Source: Microcella humidisoli
GTDB lineage: Bacteria > Actinomycetota > Actinomycetes > Actinomycetales > Microbacteriaceae
NCBI RefSeq assembly: GCF_024362325.1
Contig: NZ_CP101497.1
Location: 1,178,001-1,242,000, forward strand
Direction: 5' to 3'
Length of the DNA stretch: 64,000 nt
The translations under genes were made by a program, and so were the position numbers. Numbering within the stretch: the stretch's first letter is position 1; every line of letters begins with the position of its first letter. The notes below the pieces were generated by a model. The model was given only the letters and a program-made list of their open reading frames with translations. It had not been told where the DNA came from and did no database searches. Positions 31,503-41,177 of the stretch are shown here, in pieces.

Positions 31503-34106
31503 GTGACGCTCCTTATCGAGGCGACGATCGCGCCCTTGCCGCGACCCGAAGGCGCCAATGGACCTTGGCGCACGGTGCGCTGGGCGTTGCCTGTCAATGC
31601 CCGACAGCTCGCCCTACACGTGCGCTGGTTGGCTGGTTCAGGCGAGATTCTGCATGAGCTGCGCGACGTTTCAGAGATGCCCTGGATCGTCGACGATACT
31701 CCGAATGCCGCCGCCATTCAGGTCCGCGTGTTGGTGGAGCATGACAGCCGCGAGGAATGGACCTCTTGGTCACTTGCTGTCGCGACGCCGGAGTCGAAGC
31801 AACGACTTACGGCGAAGCCGGTCGGGGGCCCTGCTGGCGGTTCGGCTTCAGCGGGCGTTGAGTACTTCCGTCGGTCTTTCGTTGTCGTTGATCTACCCGA
31901 CCGGGCTACCTTGTCCTTCACCTGTTGGGGAATGGCCACCGTGCGACTCAATGGAATTGAGGTCGACGAGGAAGTCCTCTTTCCTGGCTGGACGGACTAC
32001 CGCTATCGGCTTCGACTAGCGACTGTAGACGTTTCGCATCTCCTAGTTAAGGGCGAGAACGTGCTGAGCGCCGAGGTCGCTGACGGCTGGTACCGTGGCC
32101 GACTCGGGGCGGCCGGAGATGTGTCCGTATTCGGAGAGGTGCGACGCATTCTTGTCCAGCTAGACCTACCCGATGCGCGCATACAGACCGACGCGAGCTG
32201 GCGGTGGTTCGCGGCTACCCACCGCCAGGCGAGCCTCTATGACGGGGCATTTCTTGATGCTCGCGCCGAACCGGCCGGCTGGCACCAGCCGGGGTTCGAT
32301 GACGCCGAGTGGGGCTATGCCGAGCCAGCACGGGGCTCGCTCGCACGCCTCGTTCCTCGCAGGGAATTGGGGGTACGGGTGGTCGACAGCGGAGAAGCCG
32401 TGGACCGCGGCGCCGGCGTTTACGACTGCGGCGTCAACCGCTCAGGAGTCGCACGCGTAAAAGGTCGGGGACAGCGAGGCGACCGCTTGGTCGTAATGCA
32501 CTCGGAGATCCTCAAACCCGACGGTGACCTCGAGATGTCCTCCAACCGCGGGGCACAATGTCGCGACGAATATGTACTCGCCGCGGACGGTTACTTTGAG
32601 TTCCAGCCCGACTTCACCTACCGCGGTTTCCGATTCGTACACGTCGAGAGCAGCGCGACCATTGACTCCGTTTCGTGGGTCGAGTATAGCTCCGCCACCA
32701 GACCCGGGCTCGCATTTGCAAGTTCAAACCCGGCTTTGGAGGCCCTCCATGACGTCTCGCTGAATACCGTACGCAGCAACCTAGTGTCGATCCCTACTGA
32801 CTGCCCGCAGCGGGACGAACGCCTCGGCTGGACTGGTGACGCGCAACTAGTCGCCGCCACAGCCCTACGTATGTTCCCCATGCGTCACTTCTGGGAATCT
32901 TGGCTAAGGGATCTCATCGACTCTTCGACAACCTCGGTTCCTCCACTAATTCCCGACGTTGTACGCGGGCGTGGACTCCCACTTGGCTCCGGTCTCGAGG
33001 TGGAGATATACGACCGCGCCGGTTGGGCGGACGCACTTGTAGAGGTGCCTTTCCAGTTATGGAAGGCGACCGGCGATCGCAGCATGATCACCGAGAGCCT
33101 CTTCGCCATTCGCGCTTGGCTTGCGCGTTGCCTTGCCTCACGCGGCCCAGACGGCCTCATCCGACGCGACTTCGAATTCGGCGACTGGCTCGACCCGACC
33201 GCGCCAACTGGCAAGCCCTGGATGGCCGCGGTATCAGCGGTCTTCGTCGCCAACGCATATCTGGCGCGTTCATTGAGCCGAACGGCGTCGATCGAGGACG
33301 CTCTCGGCCATGAGGAAGAATCGCGCGAACTCGCCAACGCTGCGGCGACGACGGTGAAAGCCCTATACCCCCTTCTACCCGCGGCACTCGATTCACAAGG
33401 GGGTTGCGCGATGACTCTGGCATTCGGATTGTGCCCCGCCGAGGAACGCCCATCGGTCGCACGCCGACTCGCAGACCACGTGAGGGCGGCTGGTTGGCGT
33501 GCTCAGACCGGCTTCCTCACGACGCCCCTCATACTTGAGGCGCTCACTGAGGGGGGCTACCCGGCCGACGCTGTGCGTCTCGCGCTGGGAACCCAGTCGC
33601 CCTCATGGCAAGCTCAGGTCAATCGAGGCGCCACCACCTGGTGGGAACGCTGGGATGCACTGTCGCCAGAGGGTGAAGTGGGAGACAACGCGCTCGACGG
33701 AACCGCGGCGGGCATGATTTCTTTCAACCACCTAGCGGGTGCCGCCGTTGCGGATTGGCTTCACACGCGCGTCGGAGGGATCGAGACTGATCTGACCGGT
33801 AGGGCTGTCGCGCGGTTCCGGCCACTGGTGAGCACTGAGACAACATCTGGACGCGTGAGTCAGATCACCGTGTACGGCAAGCTCAGTGCCGCCTGGCGTA
33901 TCACGTCGTCGGGTGAGCTGAGGGCACGCGTGATCGTGCCCGAGGGCCTGGAGCTAGGCCTGGAACTGCCGCAATCCAAAGAGTCCCTTCTGCGCGTGAA
34001 CAACCGCCCCCGACCGGTCGAAGGGGCGAATCTATTGCTCGTGGGCAGGCACGACATTGTCCTCAGCCACCCGAAGGTTGTGCACGTGTCAAGTCCTAGT
34101 ATGTGA
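31503..34106 (+). CDS. GH78 alpha-L-rhamnosidase, intracellular
   Basis: 867 residues from GTG 31503, no signal peptide. N-terminal beta domains (YFRRSFVV and WTDYRYRLR regions) precede the (alpha/alpha)6 barrel. The GH78 block DCPQRDERLGWTGD is at 433-446 and WWERWD, carrying the general-base Glu715, at 713-718; both match the catalytic regions of the family. It releases L-rhamnose from non-reducing ends of imported oligosaccharides. The rhamnose operon 3.5 kb downstream would then consume the product. Codon use is lower in GC than that of the rhamnose operon. Confidence 0.92.
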   Translation: MTLLIEATIAPLPRPEGANGPWRTVRWALPVNARQLALHVRWLAGSGEILHELRDVSEMPWIVDDTPNAAAIQVRVLVEHDSREEWTSWSLAVATPESKQRLTAKPVGGPAGGSASAGVEYFRRSFVVVDLPDRATLSFTCWGMATVRLNGIEVDEEVLFPGWTDYRYRLRLATVDVSHLLVKGENVLSAEVADGWYRGRLGAAGDVSVFGEVRRILVQLDLPDARIQTDASWRWFAATHRQASLYDGAFLDARAEPAGWHQPGFDDAEWGYAEPARGSLARLVPRRELGVRVVDSGEAVDRGAGVYDCGVNRSGVARVKGRGQRGDRLVVMHSEILKPDGDLEMSSNRGAQCRDEYVLAADGYFEFQPDFTYRGFRFVHVESSATIDSVSWVEYSSATRPGLAFASSNPALEALHDVSLNTVRSNLVSIPTDCPQRDERLGWTGDAQLVAATALRMFPMRHFWESWLRDLIDSSTTSVPPLIPDVVRGRGLPLGSGLEVEIYDRAGWADALVEVPFQLWKATGDRSMITESLFAIRAWLARCLASRGPDGLIRRDFEFGDWLDPTAPTGKPWMAAVSAVFVANAYLARSLSRTASIEDALGHEEESRELANAAATTVKALYPLLPAALDSQGGCAMTLAFGLCPAEERPSVARRLADHVRAAGWRAQTGFLTTPLILEALTEGGYPADAVRLALGTQSPSWQAQVNRGATTWWERWDALSPEGEVGDNALDGTAAGMISFNHLAGAAVADWLHTRVGGIETDLTGRAVARFRPLVSTETTSGRVSQITVYGKLSAAWRITSSGELRARVIVPEGLELGLELPQSKESLLRVNNRPRPVEGANLLLVGRHDIVLSHPKVVHVSSPSM

Positions 34107-34146
34107 GAGGGAGAGGGACATTCCTTCACTACATCAGCGGAGCGCT

Positions 34147-35163
34147 ATGACCACAATGGACGCCGCACCCATTCACACGCCTACCATTCGTGATGTCGCG
34201 CGCGCAGCCGGGGTCTCGCACCAGACTGTGTCACGGGTCCTCAACGAGCATCCGAACGTGAGTCGGGCCACGCGGGAGCGTGTGTCAACGGCGATCGCGA
34301 AGCTCGGGTATCAGCCAAGTCGAGCTGCAGTTTCGCTGGCGACGAATCAATCGAGAATGCTTGGGATCCTGACGGCCTCAACGACTCAGTACGGACCTAT
34401 ATCTGGTATCGCTGGCATCGAGCAGGCGGCCCGTTCTGCCGGCTATTGGGTGTGCACGGTAGATGTCGATCCGCACGACCGCAAGTCGATCGTAGATGGT
34501 CTCGACCACCTGTATCACCTGGGCATTGATGGTCTCGTTGTGATCGCTCCACAACGACCAGTGCTCGACGTACTCAATCGTCATCCCCTACGAGGTCCTG
34601 TGGTTACGTTGGGTTCAACGACTACGCTCGGCGCAATGAGCCTTACGGTCGATCAGACCGGCGGAGCCCGGGCTGCCACCCGGCACCTTCTTGAGAATGG
34701 GCACACTCGCATTGCCCATATCGGTGGACCGGCCGACTGGGAGGAGGCAGCGGTTCGCGCTGCTGCCTTCAACGAGGAACTCCTGGCGTCGGGGATCGCC
34801 CCGGGGCCCACGGTCCTCGGCGATTGGACCTCAGCATCCGGCTATCGTGCCGCTCGTCGACTCTTAGACTTCCGGCCTACGGGCGTCTTCGCAGCAAACG
34901 ACCAAATGGCGCTCGGAGCGATTCATGCCTTCAACGAGGCGGGGCTCCGAGTGCCTGACGATGTCTCTATTGTGGGATTCGATGACTTGCCTGACGCGAG
35001 CCACTTCGCCCCGCCCCTCACGACGGTCAGACAGGACTTTACCGAGCTGGGCCGGGCGGCGGTTGACTTGTTGCTGGGTATCAAGAAGGAAATGCTCGTC
35101 GAGCGACAGCCCCAGCTTGTTCTCCGCGATTCCGTCCGCGACGTGCGTGATCTTGCTACCTAG
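34147..35163 (+). CDS. LacI-family regulator of the island
   Basis: 338 residues from ATG 34147. [30 protein letters not shown] with the hinge helix ([10 protein letters not shown]), then a periplasmic-binding-protein-like sensor domain ending with the usual [14 protein letters not shown] and TTVRQDF. It lies 40 nt after the rhamnosidase gene on the same strand. It is the only regulator in the low-GC island and is therefore the best candidate for the GTGACCGGTCAC pair 7 kb upstream; the inducer would be an oligosaccharide or rhamnose. Confidence 0.9.
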   Translation: MTTMDAAPIHTPTIRDVARAAGVSHQTVSRVLNEHPNVSRATRERVSTAIAKLGYQPSRAAVSLATNQSRMLGILTASTTQYGPISGIAGIEQAARSAGYWVCTVDVDPHDRKSIVDGLDHLYHLGIDGLVVIAPQRPVLDVLNRHPLRGPVVTLGSTTTLGAMSLTVDQTGGARAATRHLLENGHTRIAHIGGPADWEEAAVRAAAFNEELLASGIAPGPTVLGDWTSASGYRAARRLLDFRPTGVFAANDQMALGAIHAFNEAGLRVPDDVSIVGFDDLPDASHFAPPLTTVRQDFTELGRAAVDLLLGIKKEMLVERQPQLVLRDSVRDVRDLAT

Positions 35164-36517
35164 TTCGCCTCGAGATTACGTGACCGACAGGCACTTCTTG
35201 GGTCGGTGACGAAGGAAGAGGATTGAGGACGTGTGTGTCGCCCGCCGCCGCTAGAGCAGTGTCCCGTTAAAGCAGATACCCGCTTGTTTTGGCGTTCCCG
35301 CGAACAACCTGTCGAACTGGTCAAACCGAGCACGCGTTGAACGTATCGTCGAGTCTTGCGTGAGGCGGCCGCCGCTGATCTTAACGTGATCGCGAGGTGC
35401 GGTGTGGAGGCTGTGGTCGCGGTAGGTCAAGCGTCCATGAAATGGAAATCCCCGCGCGTAGCTCGGTTCGTGAGGCCACGAGAAGCAATGAGATATGGAA
35501 GCCGTTAGTCCGCTGGCGCACGACGATATCTTGAATATTTTGAGCGAATAGTGGAGGGGGCGTCGACCGAACCTGGGAATGTTGGTCTGTTGCCCGGACG
35601 TGATGCTCCGGACGCGGCGGTGTTTGCCTCGCGCTCGACCGTTGCGTATCGCTACTTCTTGGCCACGGGATCCAGCTCCATGTCGTCTTGTCTAAGGATG
35701 GTGTGGTCATGGTGGACGTGGAAGAAGGAGTCGGGTTGGAACCACGCTCTCATAGCTGGCGATCCTGAAGTTGGTGTTTTCATATGATGCCGGCTCGATC
35801 GCGGCAGGTAACTTTTCTCGGCCCACCGACTGCGCGGCAGGACTTGCCTTGAACAACGACTATGGGGCGATTGAACGCGGGTCGGGCTGTTCGCCGAGAT
35901 CATGGCGCACTCATCAGCCTTGGTTCCCGACGTCGTCTTTGAGTCGCAGCCCGCAAATGCAATTGCGCCAGTCCTCACCACAACTTCACTCTCGGTCTAT
36001 GGCCTTCTGACAGTCGACGTCAATGAAGCATCAGCCGCGGCTGCTCGTTTCGTTCAGGTGGCGAAACAACTGAGTGTTCCGGCTGACATCATTTTTCCGA
36101 ACAGGGCAGTGATCGCGCCCAATCTCTCGATCGGTGCCTTCGGCGCTCGAAAGCTGGAGACGTTCGCTCGTCGACTGGAAGAGATTGGGGATCTCCTTCT
36201 GCCGCTACAACTCTATTCGTGGCAACTGGGCCAGACACTGCGATGGTCGTATTTGATCGTGGGGCCACCGGTGCCGCTTGTCACGGTCCTGACGGTTCAC
36301 GGCCACGGCTTCCCTAGCGGATAGTTCAGTCCTGATGATTACTGTGGTCAGGGGCCTTACTCGGTGCACGGAGACCCGGTCGGCTCTTCGGCGCCTCAAG
36401 GCGAGGTGATTGGGAGCTGAGCCTGCTGGTGCAGCAGCGCCGATCTCCAAGTGTCCCGCGAGCAGAAATTAACGACAACAAAGCGCGATCCTAGAAGCGG
36501 CGGTTTGGATCGTGCCG
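35164..36517. other. 1.35-kb stretch without a supported gene
   Basis: Several open frames exist (for example plus 35902-36324, 140 codons, and minus 35652-35981), but none shows recognisable motifs, good ribosome sites or the codon bias of its neighbours. The frame from 35902 has a long Ala/Val/Leu-rich stretch that could be a decayed protein domain. The stretch joins the low-GC island to the GC-rich rhamnose operon and probably consists of degraded acquired DNA. Confidence 0.5.
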
Positions 36518-37537
36518 TCACGCCGGGGGCGGGTACACAGAGCTGGCCCTGACGACCAACTCTGGGGAGAAGACCACATTCTGTGGCGTCAGTTCGGGGT
36601 CGTCGAGTTCTTCGAGCAGGATGCTCACCGCGGTCTCTCCGAGCATCCGGCTCGGCTGCCGAACTGAGGTCAGCGGCACCACCGTGGCCGCGGCGAAGTC
36701 GATATCGTCGTACCCCACCAGAGCTACCTCGTCCGGTACTCGCACGTCGCTCGTCATGACGAAGGCCTGGAGCACGCCGACGGCGAGCAGATCGTTGACG
36801 GTGAACACGGCATCGGGCCGATCCGCAGTGGCGCGACGAGCGATCGCTTGACCGGCCTTCCGACCATCGACCACGGTCAACCCGTCCGCGCGGACCACTT
36901 CGAGCTGGGCTCCCGGCACTTCGGCGATCGCGCGTCGAGCTCCCTCGAGTCGATCGACGACCTGTCGAATCTCGAACTGGGCGCCCAGGTATGCGATCCG
37001 GCGCCGGCCGAGGTCGAGGAGGTGCCGAACGGCAAGGTACCCGCCGGCGACGTTGTCGACCGAAACAGACGACACCCCGGTGCCTGCGCCGCTGCGGTCG
37101 ACCAGCACGGTGCGGGTTCCGTTGCTCCGCAAGCGGTTGAGCCGTTCGGTCACATCTCCGATCGGAGAGATGAGGACGCCGCGAACACGCTGCTCCTCGA
37201 AGAGATCGAGGTACGCCCCCTCTCGAACCGTGTTCTCGTCGCTGTTGCCCAGAATCACCGAGAGCCCGGCTGAGTCGGCAGCGTCCTCCGCGCCCCGTGC
37301 GATGTCGGCGAAGAACGGGTTTCCAATATCGAGCACGACGAGTCCGATGGTCGAGCTGTGGCCGATGCGCAGTTGACGGGCCGCATCGTTGCGCACGAAG
37401 CCCAGCGTGTCGATCGCCTGTCGCACGCGCGCCACGGTCTCCTCGCTCACCCGCGAAGGCCGGTTGAGCACGTTGGAGACCGTCCCCACTGAGACGCTCG
37501 CGTGCCGGGCAACATCCTTGATGCCGATCGGTGCCAT
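36518..37537 (-). CDS. LacI-family regulator of the L-rhamnose operon
   Basis: 339 residues from ATG 37537, six nt after a TACCCT box (leaderless). HTH IKDVARHASVSVGTVSNVLNRPSRVS, hinge helix VRNDAARQLRIG, sensor domain with IGLVVLDIGNPFFADIARG and GYDDIDFA near the C terminus. It faces the rhamnose isomerase gene across about 100 nt containing two CG-centred operators, so it almost certainly represses that operon and itself in the absence of L-rhamnose or its breakdown products. Confidence 0.92.
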   Translation of the reverse strand: MAPIGIKDVARHASVSVGTVSNVLNRPSRVSEETVARVRQAIDTLGFVRNDAARQLRIGHSSTIGLVVLDIGNPFFADIARGAEDAADSAGLSVILGNSDENTVREGAYLDLFEEQRVRGVLISPIGDVTERLNRLRSNGTRTVLVDRSGAGTGVSSVSVDNVAGGYLAVRHLLDLGRRRIAYLGAQFEIRQVVDRLEGARRAIAEVPGAQLEVVRADGLTVVDGRKAGQAIARRATADRPDAVFTVNDLLAVGVLQAFVMTSDVRVPDEVALVGYDDIDFAAATVVPLTSVRQPSRMLGETAVSILLEELDDPELTPQNVVFSPELVVRASSVYPPPA

Positions 37538-37543
37538 GAATCG

Positions 37544-37608
37544 AGGGTAGTCGAATCGTTTCACTTGACGGGCGAGCATCGCTGCCCATAGAGTCATGAA
37601 ACGATTCA
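37544..37608. promoter_or_regulatory. Rhamnose operon promoter with paired LacI operators
   Basis: Rightward promoter: TTGACG (37565-37570), 18-nt spacer, TAGAGT (37589-37594). CGAATCGTTTCA (37552-37563) lies just upstream of the -35 and TGAAACGATTCA (37597-37608) just downstream of the -10; the two are near-identical palindromes in opposite orientation, matching the TGAAACGNTTCA class of LacI sites, 45 bp apart. The first also abuts the leftward -10 (minus TACCCT, 37544-37549). Confidence 0.75.
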
Positions 37609-37638
37609 AAACGACCACGGAAAGAGCAGCATCCGTCA

Positions 37639-38805
37639 ATGACGACCTTCGATACCATCGCGCCCAACCTTGACCGGCAGTCGATCGAACTCCCCTCCTG
37701 GGCATTCGGTAACTCCGGCACCCGGTTCCGCGTCTTCACGACGCCGGGAACGCCCCGCGACCCCTTCGAGAAGATCGCAGACGCGGCACAGGTGCACCGG
37801 CACACGGGCCTCGCCCCCTCGGTCGCTCTGCACATTCCGTGGGACAAGGTGGATGACTATGCGGCCCTGTGCGCGCACGCTGAAGACCACGGCGTCACAC
37901 TCGGGACCATCAACTCGAACACCTTCCAAGACGAGGAGTACAAGTTCGGCTCGCTCGCCGCGACCGACGCGAAGGTCCGCCAACGGGCGATCGACCACCA
38001 CTTCGACTGCATCGACATCATGCATGCCACGGGCTCGCGCGATCTGAAGATCTGGCTAGCTGACGGCACCAACTACCCAGGCCAAGACGACATGCGTCGC
38101 CGGCAAGATCACCTGGCCGAGAGCTTGGCGACCATCTACGCGCGTCTGGGCGATGAGCATCGCCTCGTGCTCGAGTACAAGTTCTTCGAGCCGGCGTTCT
38201 ACCACACCGACGTTCCCGATTGGGGGACCGCTTATGCGCAGGTCACCGCGCTCGGTGACAAGGCGATGGTCTGCCTCGACACTGGCCACCATGCCCCCGG
38301 CACCAACATCGAGTTCATCGTCATGCAGTTGTTGCGCCTGGGCAAGCTCGGCTCGTTCGACTTCAACTCGCGCTTCTACGCCGACGACGACTTGATCGTC
38401 GGGGCCGCCGACCCCTTCCAACTGTTCCGCATCATGGTAGAAGTCGTGCGCGGCGGAGCGTACGACGAGGGCAGCGAGGTCGCCTTCATGCTCGATCAAT
38501 GTCACAACATTGAAGAGAAGATTCCCGGCCAGATGCGCAGCGTGCTCAACGTGCAAGAGATGACCGCTCGCGCCCTGCTGATCGACCGGGAGGCGCTCGA
38601 TGCCGCTCAGCGCGAAAATGACGTGCTCGCCGCGAACGCGATCATGATGGACGCCTTCTACACGGATGTCCGCACTCCGCTCGCCGAGTGGCGCGAGTCG
38701 CGCGGCCTGCCCGCCGACCCGCTCGCCACCTACGCCGCGAGCGGCTACCGCGAGCGCATCGTGGCTGAGCGCGTGGGGGGCCAACAGGCCGGATGGAACG
38801 CGTGA
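37639..38805 (+). CDS. rhaI: L-rhamnose isomerase
   Basis: 388-residue TIM-barrel metal-dependent isomerase of the RhaI type, converting L-rhamnose to L-rhamnulose; cytosolic. Typical blocks include WAFGNSGTRFRVF, INSNTFQDEEYKFGSL, the metal-site region LEYKFFEPAFYHTD, CLDTGHHAPGTNIE and FDFNSRFYADDDLIVG. Length and motifs fit the Pseudomonas-type enzyme rather than E. coli RhaA. First gene of the rhamnose operon, overlapping the mutarotase gene by 13 nt. Confidence 0.92.
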   Translation: MTTFDTIAPNLDRQSIELPSWAFGNSGTRFRVFTTPGTPRDPFEKIADAAQVHRHTGLAPSVALHIPWDKVDDYAALCAHAEDHGVTLGTINSNTFQDEEYKFGSLAATDAKVRQRAIDHHFDCIDIMHATGSRDLKIWLADGTNYPGQDDMRRRQDHLAESLATIYARLGDEHRLVLEYKFFEPAFYHTDVPDWGTAYAQVTALGDKAMVCLDTGHHAPGTNIEFIVMQLLRLGKLGSFDFNSRFYADDDLIVGAADPFQLFRIMVEVVRGGAYDEGSEVAFMLDQCHNIEEKIPGQMRSVLNVQEMTARALLIDREALDAAQRENDVLAANAIMMDAFYTDVRTPLAEWRESRGLPADPLATYAASGYRERIVAERVGGQQAGWNA

Positions 38806-39137
38806 GAGTCGCCTTCCGCCTGCAGGTGAGGCCCGAGTTGCTCGACGACTACCGCGCGGTGCACTCGCCCGTGCGTCGCGAGATGCTCGAGGCGATTGCG
38901 GCGAGTGGCCGGCGCAACTATTCCCTCTTCATCGATGAGTCCGATGGCACGCTATTCGGCTACTACGAGGTTGATGACGACGACGCCGCACAGGCCTCGC
39001 TCGCGGCGAGCAAGGTTGCCTCGCAGTGGGAGACCGAGATGTCGCGCTTCTTCATCAGCTTGGGCGGCCGCGCAGACCAAGCCGCGCGTCGACTGCCCGA
39101 GGTCTTCAACTTGACCGAACAACTGGAAGGCTCCTGA
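38793..39137 (+). CDS. rhaM: L-rhamnose mutarotase
   Basis: 114-residue ferredoxin-like (dimeric alpha/beta barrel) protein of the RhaM/RhaU family, which interconverts L-rhamnose anomers so that the isomerase receives the right form. Visible: RVAFRLQVRPELLDDYRAVHSPVRREML, with the conserved His, RRNYSLFIDESDGTLFGYYEVDD, and EMSRFF. The ATG at 38793 overlaps rhaI; a GTG at 38802 overlapping the rhaI stop is the alternative. Its position after rhaI supports the function. Confidence 0.88.
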   Translation: MERVRVAFRLQVRPELLDDYRAVHSPVRREMLEAIAASGRRNYSLFIDESDGTLFGYYEVDDDDAAQASLAASKVASQWETEMSRFFISLGGRADQAARRLPEVFNLTEQLEGS

Positions 39138-39140
39138 CTC

Positions 39141-41171
39141 ATGACGGTCACGAACGACCTCATCGCCCGCAGCAATCGCCTCGGCGCCGAGCCGCACATC
39201 ACCAACTATGCCGGGGGCAACACTTCGGCCAAGGGCACTGAGATCGACCCGGTCACGGGTGAGCAGGTCGAGTTGCTCTGGGTCAAGGGCTCGGGCGGTG
39301 ACCTCGGCACGCTGGCCGAGAAGGGTCTTGCCGTGCTGCGGCTCGACCGCATGCGCGCGCTCGTCAACGTCTACCCGGGCCTCGACCGCGAGGACGAGAT
39401 GGTCGCGGCGTTCGACTACTGCCTGCACGGCACGGGCGGCGCGGCCCCCAGCATTGACACCGCGATGCATGGGCTGGTGGATGCGGCCCACGTCGACCAC
39501 CTGCACCCTGATGCCGGCATCGCGATCGCCACGGCGAAAGACGGCGACAAGCTGACGAAGAAGATCTTCGGCGAGAAGGTCGTGTGGGTACCGTGGCGCC
39601 GCCCCGGCTTTCAGCTCGGACTCGACATCGCCGCCATCAAGGCCGCGAACCCGCAGGCGATCGGCTGCATCCTCGGCGGCCACGGCATCACGGCGTGGGC
39701 CGACACGAGCGCGCAGTGCGAGAAAAACAGCCGCTGGATCATCGACACCGCGCAGGCCTATCTCGACGCGAAGGGCAAGAAGGCTCCCTTCGGTCGGGAG
39801 CGCAAGGGTTTCGGGGCGCTTCCGGCCGAGGAGCGTCGCGCGAAGGCCGCCGCGCTCGCGCCCACGATCCGAGGTCTTGCCAGCCACGACCGCCCCATGG
39901 TCGGGCACTTCAGCGACGACCCGCGGGTGCTCGACTTCCTCGCCTCGGCGAAGGCTCCGGCCCTGGCCGAGCTGGGCACGAGCTGCCCCGACCACTTCTT
40001 GCGCACGAAGGTCAAACCCCTGCTGCTCGACCTGCCGGCCGGGGCGAGCGTCGAGGCGAGCATCCAGCGTCTGACAGAACTGCACGAGCGGTACCGCGCC
40101 GACTACACGGCCTACTACGAGAAGCACGCCGACGCCGACTCTCCAGCGATCAGGGGCGCCGACCCGCTCATCGTGCTCATACCGGGTGTCGGCATGTTCA
40201 GCTTTGGTGCGAACAAACAGACTGCGCGTGTCGCCGGAGAGTTCTATCTCAACGCCATCAACGTCATGCGCGGCGCCGAATCGGTGAGCACCTACACGCC
40301 CATCAGCGACGCCGAGAAGTTCCGTATCGAGTACTGGGCACTCGAAGAGGCCAAGCTCGCCCGGATGCCGCAACCGAAGAGCCACGCCACGCGTGTCGCC
40401 TTCGTGACGGGAGCCGCGAGCGGCATCGGCAAGGCCATCGCCACGCGCCTCGCGGCCGAGGGCGCGTGCGTCGTCATCGCCGACCTCGACCTCGCGAAGG
40501 CGCAGGCCGCCGCGGCCGAGCTCGGGTCGACCGACGTCGCGATCGGCGTTCAGGTCAACGTCACCGACGAGGCCCAGATCGCCAAGGGCATCCAGGATGC
40601 TGTGCTCGCGTTCGGCGGCATCGACATCGTCGTGAACAACGCCGGGCTGTCGCTCAGCAAGCCGCTGCTCGAGACGACCGAAGCCGACTGGGATCTTCAG
40701 CACGACGTCATGGCGAAAGGCTCGTTCCTCGTGTCGAAGGCCGCCGCGCGGGTGCTCATCGACCAGGGGCTTGGCGGCGACGTCATCTACATCTCGAGCA
40801 AGAACTCGGTGTTCGCCGGCCCCAACAACATCGCCTACTCGGCGGCGAAGGCTGATCAGGCGCACCAGGTGCGGCTGCTGGCCGTCGAGCTCGGCGAGCA
40901 CGGCATCAAGGTCAACGGCATCAACCCCGACGGGGTCGTGCGCGGCTCGGGCATCTTCGCCGCCGGGTGGGGTGCCAATCGGGCGAAGACGTATGGCATC
41001 GAGGAGGAGAAGCTGGGCGAGTTCTACGCGCAGCGCACGATCCTCAAGCGCGAGGTGCTGCCCGACCATGTGGCCAACGCAGTCGCGGTGCTCACCGGGC
41101 CCGAGCTCTCGCACACCACCGGCCTGCACATTCCCGTTGACGCGGGTGTCGCCGCGGCATTCCTGCGGTAG
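39141..41171 (+). CDS. Bifunctional rhamnulose-1-phosphate aldolase / short-chain dehydrogenase
   Basis: 676 residues in two parts. Residues 1 to about 415 form a class II aldolase with the zinc-site sequence HVDHLHPDAG near 117-126 and a phosphate-binding region NYAGGNTSAKG. Residues about 420-676 form an SDR with TGAASGIG, NNAGLSLSK and the Tyr-x3-Lys AYSAAK. The aldolase splits L-rhamnulose-1-phosphate into dihydroxyacetone phosphate and L-lactaldehyde; the attached SDR is believed to oxidise the lactaldehyde. It starts 3 nt after rhaM and ends 6 nt before rhaB, so it is in the same operon. Confidence 0.9.
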   Translation: MTVTNDLIARSNRLGAEPHITNYAGGNTSAKGTEIDPVTGEQVELLWVKGSGGDLGTLAEKGLAVLRLDRMRALVNVYPGLDREDEMVAAFDYCLHGTGGAAPSIDTAMHGLVDAAHVDHLHPDAGIAIATAKDGDKLTKKIFGEKVVWVPWRRPGFQLGLDIAAIKAANPQAIGCILGGHGITAWADTSAQCEKNSRWIIDTAQAYLDAKGKKAPFGRERKGFGALPAEERRAKAAALAPTIRGLASHDRPMVGHFSDDPRVLDFLASAKAPALAELGTSCPDHFLRTKVKPLLLDLPAGASVEASIQRLTELHERYRADYTAYYEKHADADSPAIRGADPLIVLIPGVGMFSFGANKQTARVAGEFYLNAINVMRGAESVSTYTPISDAEKFRIEYWALEEAKLARMPQPKSHATRVAFVTGAASGIGKAIATRLAAEGACVVIADLDLAKAQAAAAELGSTDVAIGVQVNVTDEAQIAKGIQDAVLAFGGIDIVVNNAGLSLSKPLLETTEADWDLQHDVMAKGSFLVSKAAARVLIDQGLGGDVIYISSKNSVFAGPNNIAYSAAKADQAHQVRLLAVELGEHGIKVNGINPDGVVRGSGIFAAGWGANRAKTYGIEEEKLGEFYAQRTILKREVLPDHVANAVAVLTGPELSHTTGLHIPVDAGVAAAFLR

Positions 41172-41177
41172 CTGGCG

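Noticed and set aside
35902..36324. 140-codon plus-strand open frame
   Set aside because: No motif, no ribosome site and codon use unlike either neighbour; treated as part of the degraded gene-free stretch.
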